Under the pieces are notes generated by a model. That model did no database searches. It saw nothing but the letters and a program-made list of their open reading frames with translations, and was not told the DNA's origin. From contig JAJECT010000005.1 in NCBI GenBank assembly GCA_022821845.1, positions 1 to 64,000 on the forward strand: a stretch of 64,000 nt of DNA, in the 5' to 3' direction. The DNA comes from Rhodothermales bacterium (GTDB taxonomy: Bacteria > Bacteroidota > Rhodothermia > Rhodothermales > VXPQ01). Shown here piece after piece: positions 50,724 to 59,780 of this stretch; position 1 is the stretch's first letter; each line of letters begins with the position of its first letter. A program made the position numbers and the translations under genes.

Positions 50724-51384
50724 CGTTTTCGGCCAGCACTTCTACGAAAATGTGGTTGGCGATGCGGTACCCGAGCATGTGCTCCCGTTCTCCCACCCGG
50801 ATTTTCAGCGGCCCCTCGAACGGTTCTTTCCCGACGACTTCCAGCGTGGCGCCGGGCAACAGGCCCAGGCTTTCGAGGTGATTCAGCAAGGCGGGGTCTT
50901 CGTCGGACACGCGTTCTATCGCCACATGCAGGCCGGCTTCTACGGCGGCGAGGGGATTGGTGTTGTGCTCGGCGATTTCGCCTTCCCGCGTGGGAATGGG
51001 GTCCCCGTGCGGGTCGTGGGTCGGGTGGCCCAGCATTTCGTCGATTTTTTGCTCGAATTCTTCGGAAATATGATGTTCGAGCAACTCCGCCTCTTCGTGC
51101 ACCTTGTCCCAGGGATAGCCCATGACGTTGCGCAGATAAAGTTCGAGCAAGCGATGATGCCGGATGATTTCCAGCGCCACCTTGTTGCCCGTATCCGTCA
51201 GGCGGACGCCCTGGTAGGGTTCGTATTCCGTCAGGCCCATTTGCGCCAGCCTTTTGGCCATGTTCGTGACCGATGCGGCGGAAACGTTCAGGGCCCGGGC
51301 AATATCGCTCGTGGACGCGGTTTCTCCGCGTTGGCGGATCCGGTAGATGGTCTTGATGTAATCTTCGACGGCCTGGCTGAGCAT
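50719..51384 (-). CDS. DtxR/MntR-family metal-dependent transcriptional regulator
   Basis: 221 residues. N-terminal winged HTH (EDYIKTIYRIRQRGETASTSDIARALNVSAASVTNMAKRLAQ), the metal-binding dimerisation domain (LLELYLRNVMGYPWDKVHEEAELLEHHISEEFEQKI, with the D/E/H ligands; LGHPTHDPHGDPIP), and a C-terminal FeoA/SH3-like domain (LLPGATLEVVGKEPFEGPLKIRV). The family represses metal uptake genes when bound to Mn or Fe. The ATG at 51384 is chosen by the family start (MLSQAVEDYIKTIY). Specificity for Mn or Fe is not decided. Its stop falls within the solo repeat. Confidence 0.93.
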   Translation of the reverse strand: MLSQAVEDYIKTIYRIRQRGETASTSDIARALNVSAASVTNMAKRLAQMGLTEYEPYQGVRLTDTGNKVALEIIRHHRLLELYLRNVMGYPWDKVHEEAELLEHHISEEFEQKIDEMLGHPTHDPHGDPIPTREGEIAEHNTNPLAAVEAGLHVAIERVSDEDPALLNHLESLGLLPGATLEVVGKEPFEGPLKIRVGEREHMLGYRIANHIFVEVLAENA

Positions 51385-51555
51385 GTGCGGCGCAGGAAGA
51401 AAAAAGCAAAGGAAAAGGTGTGTGCAGAACCCCGGATTCCGGCATATGATCCGCTCGCAAGGCCCTTTGCAGAAACCCCTTTGCATAGCCGTCGTTGATT
51501 AGGCCGCTTGCGCGCTGCGTTTTATTCCTTAAGTTTTGTTTCCGTTTTGATCTTG

Positions 51556-51626
51556 TGCCCGGTCGTCTAATGGCAGGACAGCGGCCTTTGGAGCCGTATG
51601 TGGAGGTTCGAATCCTCCCCGGGCAA
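51556..51626 (+). tRNA. tRNA-Gln (anticodon TTG)
   Basis: Cloverleaf: acceptor TGCCCGG/CCGGGCA with discriminator A, anticodon stem GCGGC/GCCGT around CTTTGGA (TTG), T arm GGAGG TTCGAAT CCTCC. CCA is not encoded. It lies 48 bases before prs. Confidence 0.96.
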
Positions 51627-51674
51627 CATGTGCAGGCCCTGCAAGAAAAGCCCGGTTGAAGCAATTCCTTACCC

Positions 51675-52625
51675 ATGAACATACCTGTCGTCCGAGACAT
51701 TCCTATTTCCATTTTCGCCGGCCGCTCGAATTTGCCGCTGGCGGAGAAAATCGCCGCTTCGTACGGAAAGCAGCTTGGCCGCCTGGCTATCCGGGATTTT
51801 GCGGACGGGGAGATTTACGTGCGCTACGGCGAATCCATCCGCGGCACGGACCTCTTTATTATCCAGAGCACCCAGCCCCGGGCGGACCACTGGATCGAGT
51901 TGCTTTTGCTGATCGACGCGGCCAAGCGGGCCTCTGCGGAACGGATCACGGCGGTCATGCCGTATTTCGGCTATGCCCGGCAGGACCGGAAGGACCAGCC
52001 CCGCGTGTCCATCGCCGCGAAGCTGATGGCGGACATGCTGGCGACGGCGGGCGTGCACCGCATTCTTACGATGGATTTGCACGCGCCGCAAATTCAAGGC
52101 TTTTTCGATGTGCCGGTGGATCATTTGTACGGGTCCGGGGTTCTAACCAGCTACCTCAGGGAACTGCAACTCGACAACCTGGTCGTGGTCGCTCCCGACG
52201 TAGGCGCAATCAAGGTGGCGCGGGCGCATGCGAGGCGATTGGGGGCGGACCTTGCCGTGATCGACAAGCGTCGTCCCCGGCAGAACGAAGCCGAAGTGAT
52301 GAACATTATCGGCGAAGTCGAGGGGCGCAACGTGATCCTGGTCGATGACATGTGCGATACGGCGGGCACCCTGACCAACGCGGCCAGCGCGTTGCGCAAG
52401 GCGGGGAGCAAGCAGATTATTGCCGCCTGTACGCATGCGTTGTTGTCGGAACCCGCATACGAGCGGATAGAAAATTCGGAAATAGCGAAGATGGTCGTTA
52501 CGGATACGATCCCCTTGAAGCGTCCTTCGGAACGCATCGACGTGGTCAGCGTCGCCGAGCTCTTTTCGGACGCGATTCGCCGCATTTACATGGAAGATTC
52601 CATTTCGACGCTGTTCGCCGAGTAG
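51675..52625 (+). CDS. prs: Ribose-phosphate pyrophosphokinase
   Basis: 316-residue PRPP synthase: ribose 5-phosphate + ATP to PRPP + AMP. Motifs: FADGEIYVRYGESIRGTDLFIIQS (ATP region), MPYFGYARQDRKDQPRVSI, RILTMDLHAPQIQGFFDVPVDHL, and the PRPP loop NVILVDDMCDTAGTLTNAA. Full length and canonical. PRPP links it to pyrimidine synthesis genes elsewhere in the window. Confidence 0.98.
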   Translation: MNIPVVRDIPISIFAGRSNLPLAEKIAASYGKQLGRLAIRDFADGEIYVRYGESIRGTDLFIIQSTQPRADHWIELLLLIDAAKRASAERITAVMPYFGYARQDRKDQPRVSIAAKLMADMLATAGVHRILTMDLHAPQIQGFFDVPVDHLYGSGVLTSYLRELQLDNLVVVAPDVGAIKVARAHARRLGADLAVIDKRRPRQNEAEVMNIIGEVEGRNVILVDDMCDTAGTLTNAASALRKAGSKQIIAACTHALLSEPAYERIENSEIAKMVVTDTIPLKRPSERIDVVSVAELFSDAIRRIYMEDSISTLFAE

Positions 52626-52674
52626 GCGGGCGGCTTTTTTCCTTTATTCCACGATTCACCGTATCCCGCAGATC

Positions 52675-53307
52675 ATGGATACCCTTACGTTCGACGTCCA
52701 GAAGCGCGCCGCGGGCAAGTCGGCGGCGCGCGCCATTCGCCGCGCAGGCAATGTGCCGTGCGTTTTGTATGGACAGCACATAGAGCCGGTGTCTTTCCAA
52801 CTGGCCGAAGAGCATTTGAAAAGCCTTGTTTATACGGCCGAGACGCACGTTGTGGAAGTGCGGGTGGACGGAGAAGCCTTTCGCTGCATTCTGAAAGACG
52901 CCGTGTTGCATCCGGTTACGGATCGGCCCATGCACGCCGATTTCGTGGCGCTCAAGACGGGCGAAATGGTGACGATCACGGTTCCCGTTCATTTGGAAGG
53001 CACGCCCGTCGGACAGCGCGAAGGCGGCACGGTGCAGGCCATCCTGTACGAACTGGAAGTGCGTTGCCTGCCCCGGAATATTCCTTCGCGCATCGAGGTG
53101 GACATCTCGGAGATGGCCATAGGGGACACCATCCATATCGGCGATCTGGACCAGGAAGACCTTACGTTCCTTGGACGGCCCGAGCAAACCGTCGTGACGG
53201 TGGTGCAGCCGCGCGTCGTCGAAGAGGAGGAGGAAGAGGCGGTCGAAGAAGGAGAGGCCGACGAAGCGACCGATTCCGAAGCGGAGGACGCCGAGGGCGA
53301 TGCCTGA
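52675..53307 (+). CDS. rplY: 50S ribosomal protein L25/general stress protein Ctc
   Basis: 210 residues of the long TL5/Ctc form. N-terminal L25 domain binding 5S rRNA (KRAAGKSAARAIRRAGNVPCVLYG, DAVLHPVTDRPMHADFVAL), the C-terminal beta domain (VPVHLEGTPVGQREGGTVQ, EVRCLPRNIPSRIEVDISEM) and a highly acidic tail (VEEEEEEAVEEGEADEATD). The order prs-rplY-pth is common in many phyla. Confidence 0.96.
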   Translation: MDTLTFDVQKRAAGKSAARAIRRAGNVPCVLYGQHIEPVSFQLAEEHLKSLVYTAETHVVEVRVDGEAFRCILKDAVLHPVTDRPMHADFVALKTGEMVTITVPVHLEGTPVGQREGGTVQAILYELEVRCLPRNIPSRIEVDISEMAIGDTIHIGDLDQEDLTFLGRPEQTVVTVVQPRVVEEEEEEAVEEGEADEATDSEAEDAEGDA

Positions 53308-53322
53308 CCGTCGTAGCCAGCC

Positions 53323-53907
53323 ATGTCGAAATCGAAGCGCCTCATCGTCGGGCTGGGGAATCCGGGCCCGGAATACGAAGCGACGCGGCACAACATCGGG
53401 TTCGAGGCGGCCGACGCAGTGGCGGCGCGCGCGCGCGCAACGTTCGAGCGCGGGCGCGGAAACGTTTTGCTGGGGTGGGGACGCATGCGCAGCTACCCCG
53501 TCGGGGTCGCCAAGCCGTTGACGTTCATGAACCGCAGCGGCAAAGCCATTAGCACGTTGCTTGGCGTCTGGCGCATGGAGCCCCTACAACTTCTCGTGAT
53601 CGTGGACGATATCAACTTGCCGCCGGGTCGATTGCGCCTGCGGCCTTCCGGAAGCGCTGGCGGGCACAATGGTTTGCAGGATATCGCGGATCGCCTTGGC
53701 CACCCGAATTTTCCGCGCCTTCGCATCGGCGTGGGCGATGATTTCGCCCGGGGCGGTCAAGCGCGGCATGTCCTGTCTCCGTTTTCTTCCGAGGAGCGCC
53801 TGGTGATGGACGAGGCGGTGATTCGGGCCCGCGACGCGGTCGAGACGTTCGTGTGCGAGGGCATTTCCGTTGCTATGAATCGATTCAACAAAGACGTAAC
53901 CCAATGA
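53323..53907 (+). CDS. pth: Peptidyl-tRNA hydrolase
   Basis: 194 residues. It cleaves peptides from tRNAs released by stalled ribosomes. Motifs: [25 protein letters not shown] (catalytic His in RHNIG), [42 protein letters not shown] and FPRLRIGVG. The stop overlaps the start of the pyrophosphatase gene (ATGA). Confidence 0.97.
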   Translation: MSKSKRLIVGLGNPGPEYEATRHNIGFEAADAVAARARATFERGRGNVLLGWGRMRSYPVGVAKPLTFMNRSGKAISTLLGVWRMEPLQLLVIVDDINLPPGRLRLRPSGSAGGHNGLQDIADRLGHPNFPRLRIGVGDDFARGGQARHVLSPFSSEERLVMDEAVIRARDAVETFVCEGISVAMNRFNKDVTQ

Positions 53908-55979
53908 ATGTCGAAACGATGATTTTGCTCGTGCTGGCCTCTGGCCTCCTGGCGCTGGCCTATGCTTTGGCGCGGGCGCGCTGGATTGCCCGCCAGAGCG
54001 CGGGTACGGAGAAGATGGTCGAGATTGCGGGCTACATTTCGGACGGCGCCCGGGCGTTTTTGCGTCGGGAATATCGCGTGCTGGCGGCGTTCGTCGCGCT
54101 TGTGGCCGTTTTTCTGGCGCTGGTCAACAGGTCGGCGGATACGTCCTGGCTTATCGCCGTGTCGTTCGCGGCGGGCGCGCTGGCCTCCGGGTTGGCGGGT
54201 TTTATCGGGATGACCGTGGCGACGCGGGCCAACGTGCGCACGGCCAATGCGGCGCGGACCGGATTGGCGCCGGCGCTGAACGTAGCGTTTTCGGGCGGGC
54301 TGGTCATGGGCCTGAGCGTGGTGGGCCTGGGCGTGCTGGGGCTGGGCGGGCTTTTTCTTGCATACCACGCCGCCGGGTGGGAAGCCGCCCGGATCATTCA
54401 CGTGATCGCCGGATTCTCGCTGGGCGCGTCGTCCATCGCCTTGTTCGCGCGCGTGGGCGGCGGCATTTATACGAAGGCCGCCGACGTGGGCGCCGACCTT
54501 GCGGGCAAGGTGTACGAGGGCATTCCCGAGGACGACCCGCGCAATCCCGCCACGATCGCGGACAACGTAGGGGACAATGTGGGGGACGTGGCCGGCATGG
54601 GGGCCGATCTGTTCGAATCGTTCGTGGGTTCCATTATTAGCGCGATGGTGCTGGGCGCGGTGTTCGCCGACGCGCTCGTCGCCGCCGGGACGGGCGGGCT
54701 GAACGCCGTTACGCTGCCGCTGGTCCTTGCGGGCGTCGGCGTGCTCGTTTCCGTGCTGGGTTCGATGGCGGTGAGGGTGCGGGAAGGCGGAAATCCGCAG
54801 AAATCGCTGAACATAGGCCAATTCGGGGCGTCGGGCCTTATGGCCGCGCTGGCGTATTTCGTTATTCGGTGGATGTTGCCGGCCCGGTGGGAGGCGGCGG
54901 GCGTGGAATACACTTCGCTGGGCGTGTTTATCGCGGTGGCGATCGGATTGCTGGCGGGCGTCTCGATCGGCCTGGTTACGGAGTATTACACCTCTACGCA
55001 AAGCCGCCCGGCGCACGGCATCGCGCATCAGAGCGTGACCGGCTCCGCCACGAATATCATCGCCGGACTCGGGGTGGGCATGTTTTCGACCGGCCTTCCG
55101 GCGGTCATTCTGGCCCTGGCGATTCTGGGGGCCTATCATTTCGCCGGATTGTACGGCCTGGCCATTGCGGCGGTGGGCATGTTGTCGGTTACGGGCATTC
55201 AGCTGGCGGTCGACGCCTACGGGCCGATTTCGGACAATGCGGGCGGGATCGCGGAAATGTCCGGCCTGCCGGAAGAGGTTCGCGCGCGCACCGACAAACT
55301 CGACGCCGTAGGGAATACGACCGCCGCCATCGGGAAGGGCTTCGCCATCGGGTCCGCCGCCCTGACGGCGCTGGCGCTTTTCGCGGCGTTCAAGCAGCAG
55401 GCGCAAGTGCCCAGCATCGACGTGTCCGATCCGCGCATCCTGTCCGGGCTGTTGCTTGGGGCCATGTTGCCGTATGTGTTCAGCGCCATGGCCATGGGCG
55501 CCGTGGGGCGGGCGGCCGGAGACATGATTCTGGAGGTGGGGCGGCAGTTCCGGGAAATCTCCGGATTGCGCGAAGGCGAGGCGCAGGCCGATCATACGCG
55601 CTGCGTGGATATTTCCACCAAGGCGGCGATTCGCGAAATGGTGGCGCCGGGCCTGTTGGCCATCGCGGCGCCGGTCGCCGTCGGATTCATCGACAAGAGC
55701 ATGCTGGGCGGGCTTTTGGCGGGCGTACTGGTTTCGGGCGTGTTGTTCGCTATTTTCCAGGCCAACGCCGGGGGCGCGTGGGACAACGCCAAGAAACTGA
55801 TCGAAGGGAACATTTCGATAGACGGAACCATGTACGGAAAGGGCAGCGACGCGCACAAGGCGTCGGTGGTGGGCGATACCGTCGGCGATCCGCTGAAGGA
55901 CACGAGCGGCCCCAGCTTGAATATTTTGATTAAATTGATTGCGGTGGTGGCGCTGGTTATTGCGCCGCTTATCGCGTAA
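53904..55979 (+). CDS. hppA: Membrane-bound ion-pumping pyrophosphatase
   Basis: 691 residues, about 16 membrane helices. It couples hydrolysis of pyrophosphate to H+ or Na+ pumping. The catalytic signature is intact: [62 protein letters not shown] carries Ala where K+-independent enzymes have Lys, so a K+-dependent enzyme is predicted from that known rule. Na+ versus H+ specificity cannot be settled by eye. The ATG at 53904 overlaps the pth stop; the track start at 53853 lies inside pth. Confidence 0.97.
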   Translation: MNVETMILLVLASGLLALAYALARARWIARQSAGTEKMVEIAGYISDGARAFLRREYRVLAAFVALVAVFLALVNRSADTSWLIAVSFAAGALASGLAGFIGMTVATRANVRTANAARTGLAPALNVAFSGGLVMGLSVVGLGVLGLGGLFLAYHAAGWEAARIIHVIAGFSLGASSIALFARVGGGIYTKAADVGADLAGKVYEGIPEDDPRNPATIADNVGDNVGDVAGMGADLFESFVGSIISAMVLGAVFADALVAAGTGGLNAVTLPLVLAGVGVLVSVLGSMAVRVREGGNPQKSLNIGQFGASGLMAALAYFVIRWMLPARWEAAGVEYTSLGVFIAVAIGLLAGVSIGLVTEYYTSTQSRPAHGIAHQSVTGSATNIIAGLGVGMFSTGLPAVILALAILGAYHFAGLYGLAIAAVGMLSVTGIQLAVDAYGPISDNAGGIAEMSGLPEEVRARTDKLDAVGNTTAAIGKGFAIGSAALTALALFAAFKQQAQVPSIDVSDPRILSGLLLGAMLPYVFSAMAMGAVGRAAGDMILEVGRQFREISGLREGEAQADHTRCVDISTKAAIREMVAPGLLAIAAPVAVGFIDKSMLGGLLAGVLVSGVLFAIFQANAGGAWDNAKKLIEGNISIDGTMYGKGSDAHKASVVGDTVGDPLKDTSGPSLNILIKLIAVVALVIAPLIA

Positions 55980-56024
55980 TATGCACTTGCGCCTTCCCGT
56001 CTTTCCAACCATCGTAAAGCGAAT

Positions 56025-57335
56025 ATGGCCAGGGTTGAAATCACGATGCCCCAAATGGGCGAGAGCATCACCGAGGGCACGGTGGTCGAGTGGCACAAGA
56101 AGCCCGGAGAATCCATTGAGCAGGACGAAACGCTGCTTGAAATAGGCACCGACAAGGTGGACACCGACGTGCCGTCCCCCGCCGGGGGCGTCGTGGTCGA
56201 AATTCTGGTGGAAGAGGGCGAAACGGTGGATGTGGGCACGTTGCTCGCCGTGATCGCGGACCAGGACGAGGAGGCGGCGGTTCCTGCGCCCGAACCTGCG
56301 CGCGAAGCGCCGCAGCCGCCTGAGCCGACGGCGTCCGAGCCGCCGCCTTCGCTCCCGGAGCCGCCCCCTGCTCGCATCACCGAAGAGGCTGCGTTCGCGC
56401 CGGCGGAGGCCGCCGCGCCGAAGCAGGCCGCGAGCGAGTCGTTCTTTTCCCCGCTCGTGCGCTCCATCGCCGAGCAGGAAGGCGTAAGCGACGCGGAACT
56501 CGCATCCATTGCGGGATCCGGCAGGGAAGGCCGGGTCACGAAGAAGGATGTGCTGGAATATGTGGCCGCCCGCCCTGCGGAGGGGGCCGGATTTCCGGAG
56601 CCGCAAGCTGTGGAGTCTGCCGAAGGCCCCGAAACGCGGGTCGTCAAAATGGATCGCACCCGGCAGATCATTGCGGAGCACATGGTGCGCTCGAAGGCGA
56701 CGTCGCCCCATGTTACGTCCTTTGCGGAAGTGGACATGACGAACCTGGTTTCCTTCATTCAGCGGGAGAAAGAGGCGTTCCTGAAGCGAGAGGGGGCCAA
56801 ATTGACCTATACCCCGTTTTTCGTGCACGCCGCCATCGAAGCGCTCCGCGAGCATCCGGTCCTGAATGCGTCCGTAAGCGGAGACGAGATCGTGTTGCGG
56901 GACGATTTTCATATCAATATCGCCGTGGCGGTGGGCAAGACGGGACTGGTGGCGCCGGTTATTCGCAATGCGGGGCGGCAGTCGTTCGCCGACCTGGCGC
57001 GGTCTGTGGCGGACGTGGCGGAGCGGGCGCGCAACAAGCGGCTGCATCCCGACGATCTGCAGGGAGGCACCTTCACGATCACGAATATCGGTCCCATCGG
57101 GGGGCTCAAGGGAACGCCCATCATCAATCAGCCGCAGGTCGCTATCCTTGCCGTCGGGCGCATTCAGAAGCGTCCCGTGGTGATCGAGGACCCCAACCTC
57201 GGCGACGTGATTGCGGTGCGGAGCATGGCCTGGCTGTCCCTTTCCTACGATCACCGCATTATCGACGGGGCTATGGGATCGTCGTTTTTGACCCGATTCG
57301 TTGGTATCGTGGAATCCATGGGCGTCGGCCCCTGA
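56025..57335 (+). CDS. 2-oxoacid dehydrogenase E2 component (dihydrolipoyl acyltransferase)
   Basis: 436 residues. One N-terminal lipoyl domain (lipoyl-lysine in GTDKVDTD), a Pro/Ala/Glu linker, a peripheral subunit-binding domain ([36 protein letters not shown]) and the catalytic domain ending with [13 protein letters not shown] (HxxxDG). It forms the core of a 2-oxoglutarate, branched-chain or pyruvate dehydrogenase complex. The single lipoyl domain and sequence style point to branched-chain or 2-oxoglutarate type (sucB/bkdB); no E1 or E3 is near to decide. Confidence 0.94.
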   Translation: MARVEITMPQMGESITEGTVVEWHKKPGESIEQDETLLEIGTDKVDTDVPSPAGGVVVEILVEEGETVDVGTLLAVIADQDEEAAVPAPEPAREAPQPPEPTASEPPPSLPEPPPARITEEAAFAPAEAAAPKQAASESFFSPLVRSIAEQEGVSDAELASIAGSGREGRVTKKDVLEYVAARPAEGAGFPEPQAVESAEGPETRVVKMDRTRQIIAEHMVRSKATSPHVTSFAEVDMTNLVSFIQREKEAFLKREGAKLTYTPFFVHAAIEALREHPVLNASVSGDEIVLRDDFHINIAVAVGKTGLVAPVIRNAGRQSFADLARSVADVAERARNKRLHPDDLQGGTFTITNIGPIGGLKGTPIINQPQVAILAVGRIQKRPVVIEDPNLGDVIAVRSMAWLSLSYDHRIIDGAMGSSFLTRFVGIVESMGVGP

Positions 57336-57439
57336 TCGTATTCGCAATTTCATAATTCCGTTATTGTATTTTATCTGTCTGGTGACTATTCTGTGGCGTA
57401 TCGCAGCGTATTTCACAGGATATTTCGTCATGGGCAATA

Positions 57440-58387
57440 ATGGACTCGCCGAACGTCGCACCGCTTAAACTTGCGCCGAACGAACTTGCAAAGCGCTTGC
57501 AGGATTTCGAGCGGGAGTATCTCCGCGAAAAAAGCGCCGATACGGTGGGCACCTACCGCCGGGCGCTCAACGAATTCGAGCGGTGGTGCGCCGTGCAGCC
57601 CGACGCGTTTTTCTTTTCGGAGGAAGGGGTCGAGGCCTACAAGACCCATCTCGTGGCGGCGCGTTCGTTGCGCGAAGCGTCCGTATCCACCTATCTGACC
57701 GCGCTGCGGCAGTTCTGCAAGTATCTGGTTTCCATCGGGCTCATGGACGAGAACCCGGCGCGGGCCGTGCGGGGGAGCCGCCGCCCGTCCACGCATTCCC
57801 GGGAAGTGCTTACGGAGGCGGACGTCGCGGAACTGCTGTGCGTGCTGGACGACGCAACGTTGCTTGGAAAACGGGACCAGGCGATGGCCTATCTGATGTT
57901 GTACGCCGGGCTTAGCGAAATCGAAATGATCCGGGCCGATGTGCGGGACGTCGAACACACCTTGCTGGGCTGGTTTCTGCGGGTGCAGGGCAAGGGGCGC
58001 GCAGGCAAGGATCGGCGGGCGCCGCTGGACCCTCCGGTCGTTGAAAAAATACACGCGTACCTCGACGCCCGCCCGCCTGGCGCGCCCGAACAGCCGTTAT
58101 TCGTGTCGCATGGCCATCGTTCGAACGGCCAACGCCTGAATACGCGCTCCGTGCGTAGCCGGATCAACGGGCTTCTCGAAGCGGCCAACCTGAAACGCAG
58201 CGGCGTCAGCCCGCATAGCCTGACGCACACCGCGCCGCTTATCTGGCTGAATGCGGGCATGGACGTCAAGGAGGTTCGGGCGCGCATGCGGCACGGCACC
58301 CTCGAAACCACGCTTATTTATTTCAGGAAACAGCGCCTTTCGCAGGAAGCGCTTTCGAAAAAACGCAAAGAGGCGCTGGCTTCGTAA
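57440..58387 (+). CDS. Tyrosine recombinase-like protein lacking catalytic arginines
   Basis: 315 residues with the XerC/D layout: SAM-like N-terminal domain (FEREYLREKSADTVGTYRRALNEFERW, ASVSTYLTALRQFCKYLV) and a C-terminal catalytic fold. The box I motif, normally TGLRxSE, reads YAGLSEIEM, and box II, normally HxLRHT, reads HSLTHTAP, so both catalytic arginines are replaced (Ser and Thr). The hairpin Lys (GKGRAGKDRRAPL), the box II histidines and the nucleophile Tyr (TLIYFRKQ) remain. It should be catalytically impaired and may be a DNA-binding relic or regulator. A MITE-like element begins immediately after its stop codon. Confidence 0.88.
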   Translation: MDSPNVAPLKLAPNELAKRLQDFEREYLREKSADTVGTYRRALNEFERWCAVQPDAFFFSEEGVEAYKTHLVAARSLREASVSTYLTALRQFCKYLVSIGLMDENPARAVRGSRRPSTHSREVLTEADVAELLCVLDDATLLGKRDQAMAYLMLYAGLSEIEMIRADVRDVEHTLLGWFLRVQGKGRAGKDRRAPLDPPVVEKIHAYLDARPPGAPEQPLFVSHGHRSNGQRLNTRSVRSRINGLLEAANLKRSGVSPHSLTHTAPLIWLNAGMDVKEVRARMRHGTLETTLIYFRKQRLSQEALSKKRKEALAS

Positions 58388-58641
58388 GGATACTCTGATT
58401 AAATCCGCGAAGCTCAGAGGCTGCGAGGGGTGCGCTGGCAAGGAATGACGAAGCAGCATGGCAGGCCCCATGTAATGAGGAATGACACAGCCAGCGTGCC
58501 CATCGCAGCCTCCCGAAGGGCGCGTCACGTACGTAACGTACCGAACCTGCGGTGTTTTCTGCTGATTTCAACAATGCAAGCATGACGGTCTTTGCGGGCA
58601 ATAGTGACGCGCTGAGCGAAGCGGCTTTGATCAGAGTATCC
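58388..58641. mobile_element. 254-bp MITE-like element with terminal inverted repeats
   Basis: Left end GGATACTCTGATTAAATCCG and right end, reverse complemented, GGATACTCTGATCAAAGCCG; the inverted repeat runs to about 30 bases with 25 matches. A subterminal inverted repeat (GAGGCTGCGA-GGG--CGCTGGC) lies inside. GTAA flanks both sides (58384-58387 and 58642-58645; CGTAAGGA if extended), a probable target duplication. No ORF of note is inside. Related fragments occur at 10.24, 18.64 and 50.70 kb. The stop codon of the recombinase-like gene lies in the left flanking copy. Confidence 0.75.
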
Positions 58642-58661
58642 GTAAGGAGGCGCCGCAGGCC

Positions 58662-59636
58662 TCAGACGCCCGTGCGTATGGTGATCTGGTGCAGCCCGCC
58701 CAGCGTAGACCATGAGTTGAAGGCGTAGTCGAAGCGGAAGGTCGCCACCCGGAGGCCGCACCCTACGCCCACGCCGGCAAGGTCCAGGCGGTTTTTGATT
58801 TTCAGGTCCTGGTGTTGCCGATGGTTGTATCCAAGGCGGAGGCGGAAGGCGTCCCCGAAAAAGAATTCCCATCCTATAGCCATATGGCGCAGCACCCCTG
58901 AAACCGCGCTTCGCCCTTCGCTTTCTTCGCCGATCCGGTTCAGGTTGTAGCCCGACAGGGACACGAGCAGCGGCAGGTATCGAAAGCGTTTGGAAACCCC
59001 CACGCGCACGTCAAGGGGCAATGCGTCGCCGGACGGGCCGAGCGCATCCGCGACAAAGCCTATGTGGTGCATCGAGGCGCTCAGGGCCAGTTGCCGTTTG
59101 GAGATATGGTAGAGTACGCCGACATCGGCCGCGAAGGCGGAGGCGCTGGCCGCTTCGACGCTCGAAAAGGCCGCATGGAGATTGGCGCCGTAGCGAAGGC
59201 GGTCGTCGTGGTTGCGCGCCCAGGACGCCGTGAGCGCCGCGTCGTTTGCGCCGAAGGATTCTGTGGCGTTGCCCTCGGCGTCGTATCCGTCGGTGCTTCC
59301 CCAGGTTACATAGCGCAGTCCCGCGCCCAGCGTACCCACGCGCTCCCAATGCCGGGCATGCGATACGAACCCTGCATGGATGCCTCCAAGGTGGTTCAGA
59401 TACGTTACGGAAAGCGTACGGTGCATTTCCGGGTTCAGCAGGGCGGGGTTATAGAAGAAGGCGCTCACGTCTTCGTCGTATACGGCGGAGAAGGCGCCGG
59501 CCATGGAGGCGGCGCGCGCAGAAGGAGCGAGGCGCAGGAAGGAAAAAGTAGTGGGCGGGCCGGGCTGGGCCGTCGCCGCGTGGGCGAGGGCAAGGATTGC
59601 CGCAAGCAGGAAAGGCCGCATCAGAGAAACACGCAT
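58662..59636 (-). CDS. porQ: PorQ-like type IX secretion-associated outer-membrane beta-barrel protein
   Basis: 324 residues from the ATG at 59636. Signal peptide (MRPFLLAAILALAHAATAQ), then FSFLRLAPSARAASMAGAFSAVYDEDVSAFFYNPALLNPEMHRTLSVTYLNHLGGIHAG, the opening of the PorQ/PorV family, and a beta-barrel ending in ITIRTGV. The length fits PorQ (about 330) rather than PorV (about 390). PorQ is linked to type IX secretion in Bacteroidota; no other por genes are in the window. The track start adds 44 residues with no signal. Confidence 0.88.
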   Translation of the reverse strand: MRVSLMRPFLLAAILALAHAATAQPGPPTTFSFLRLAPSARAASMAGAFSAVYDEDVSAFFYNPALLNPEMHRTLSVTYLNHLGGIHAGFVSHARHWERVGTLGAGLRYVTWGSTDGYDAEGNATESFGANDAALTASWARNHDDRLRYGANLHAAFSSVEAASASAFAADVGVLYHISKRQLALSASMHHIGFVADALGPSGDALPLDVRVGVSKRFRYLPLLVSLSGYNLNRIGEESEGRSAVSGVLRHMAIGWEFFFGDAFRLRLGYNHRQHQDLKIKNRLDLAGVGVGCGLRVATFRFDYAFNSWSTLGGLHQITIRTGV

Positions 59637-59738
59637 ACGACATCGAACGAATATCCCGGCTTGATGTTGCCGTGGCGTCGTCATCGTGGACGCGCGCGAG
59701 GCGGGCGTTTCTGAAAGGGAAACCGCTGTGTACAAGAT

Positions 59739-59755
59739 GCGGTATATGGTACCGC
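59739..59755. promoter_or_regulatory. Possible operator between porQ and the ATPase module
   Basis: Inverted repeat GCGGTA-N5-TACCGC, 26 bases before the ATPase ATG and within the 144-base divergent promoter region. Confidence 0.3.
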
Positions 59756-59780
59756 TACGACAATTCAAAGAGAGGTGCAG

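Noticed and set aside
53757-57461. 1234-residue minus-strand ORF
   Set aside because: Spans pth, hppA and the E2 gene in antisense; His/Arg-rich shadow with no motif.
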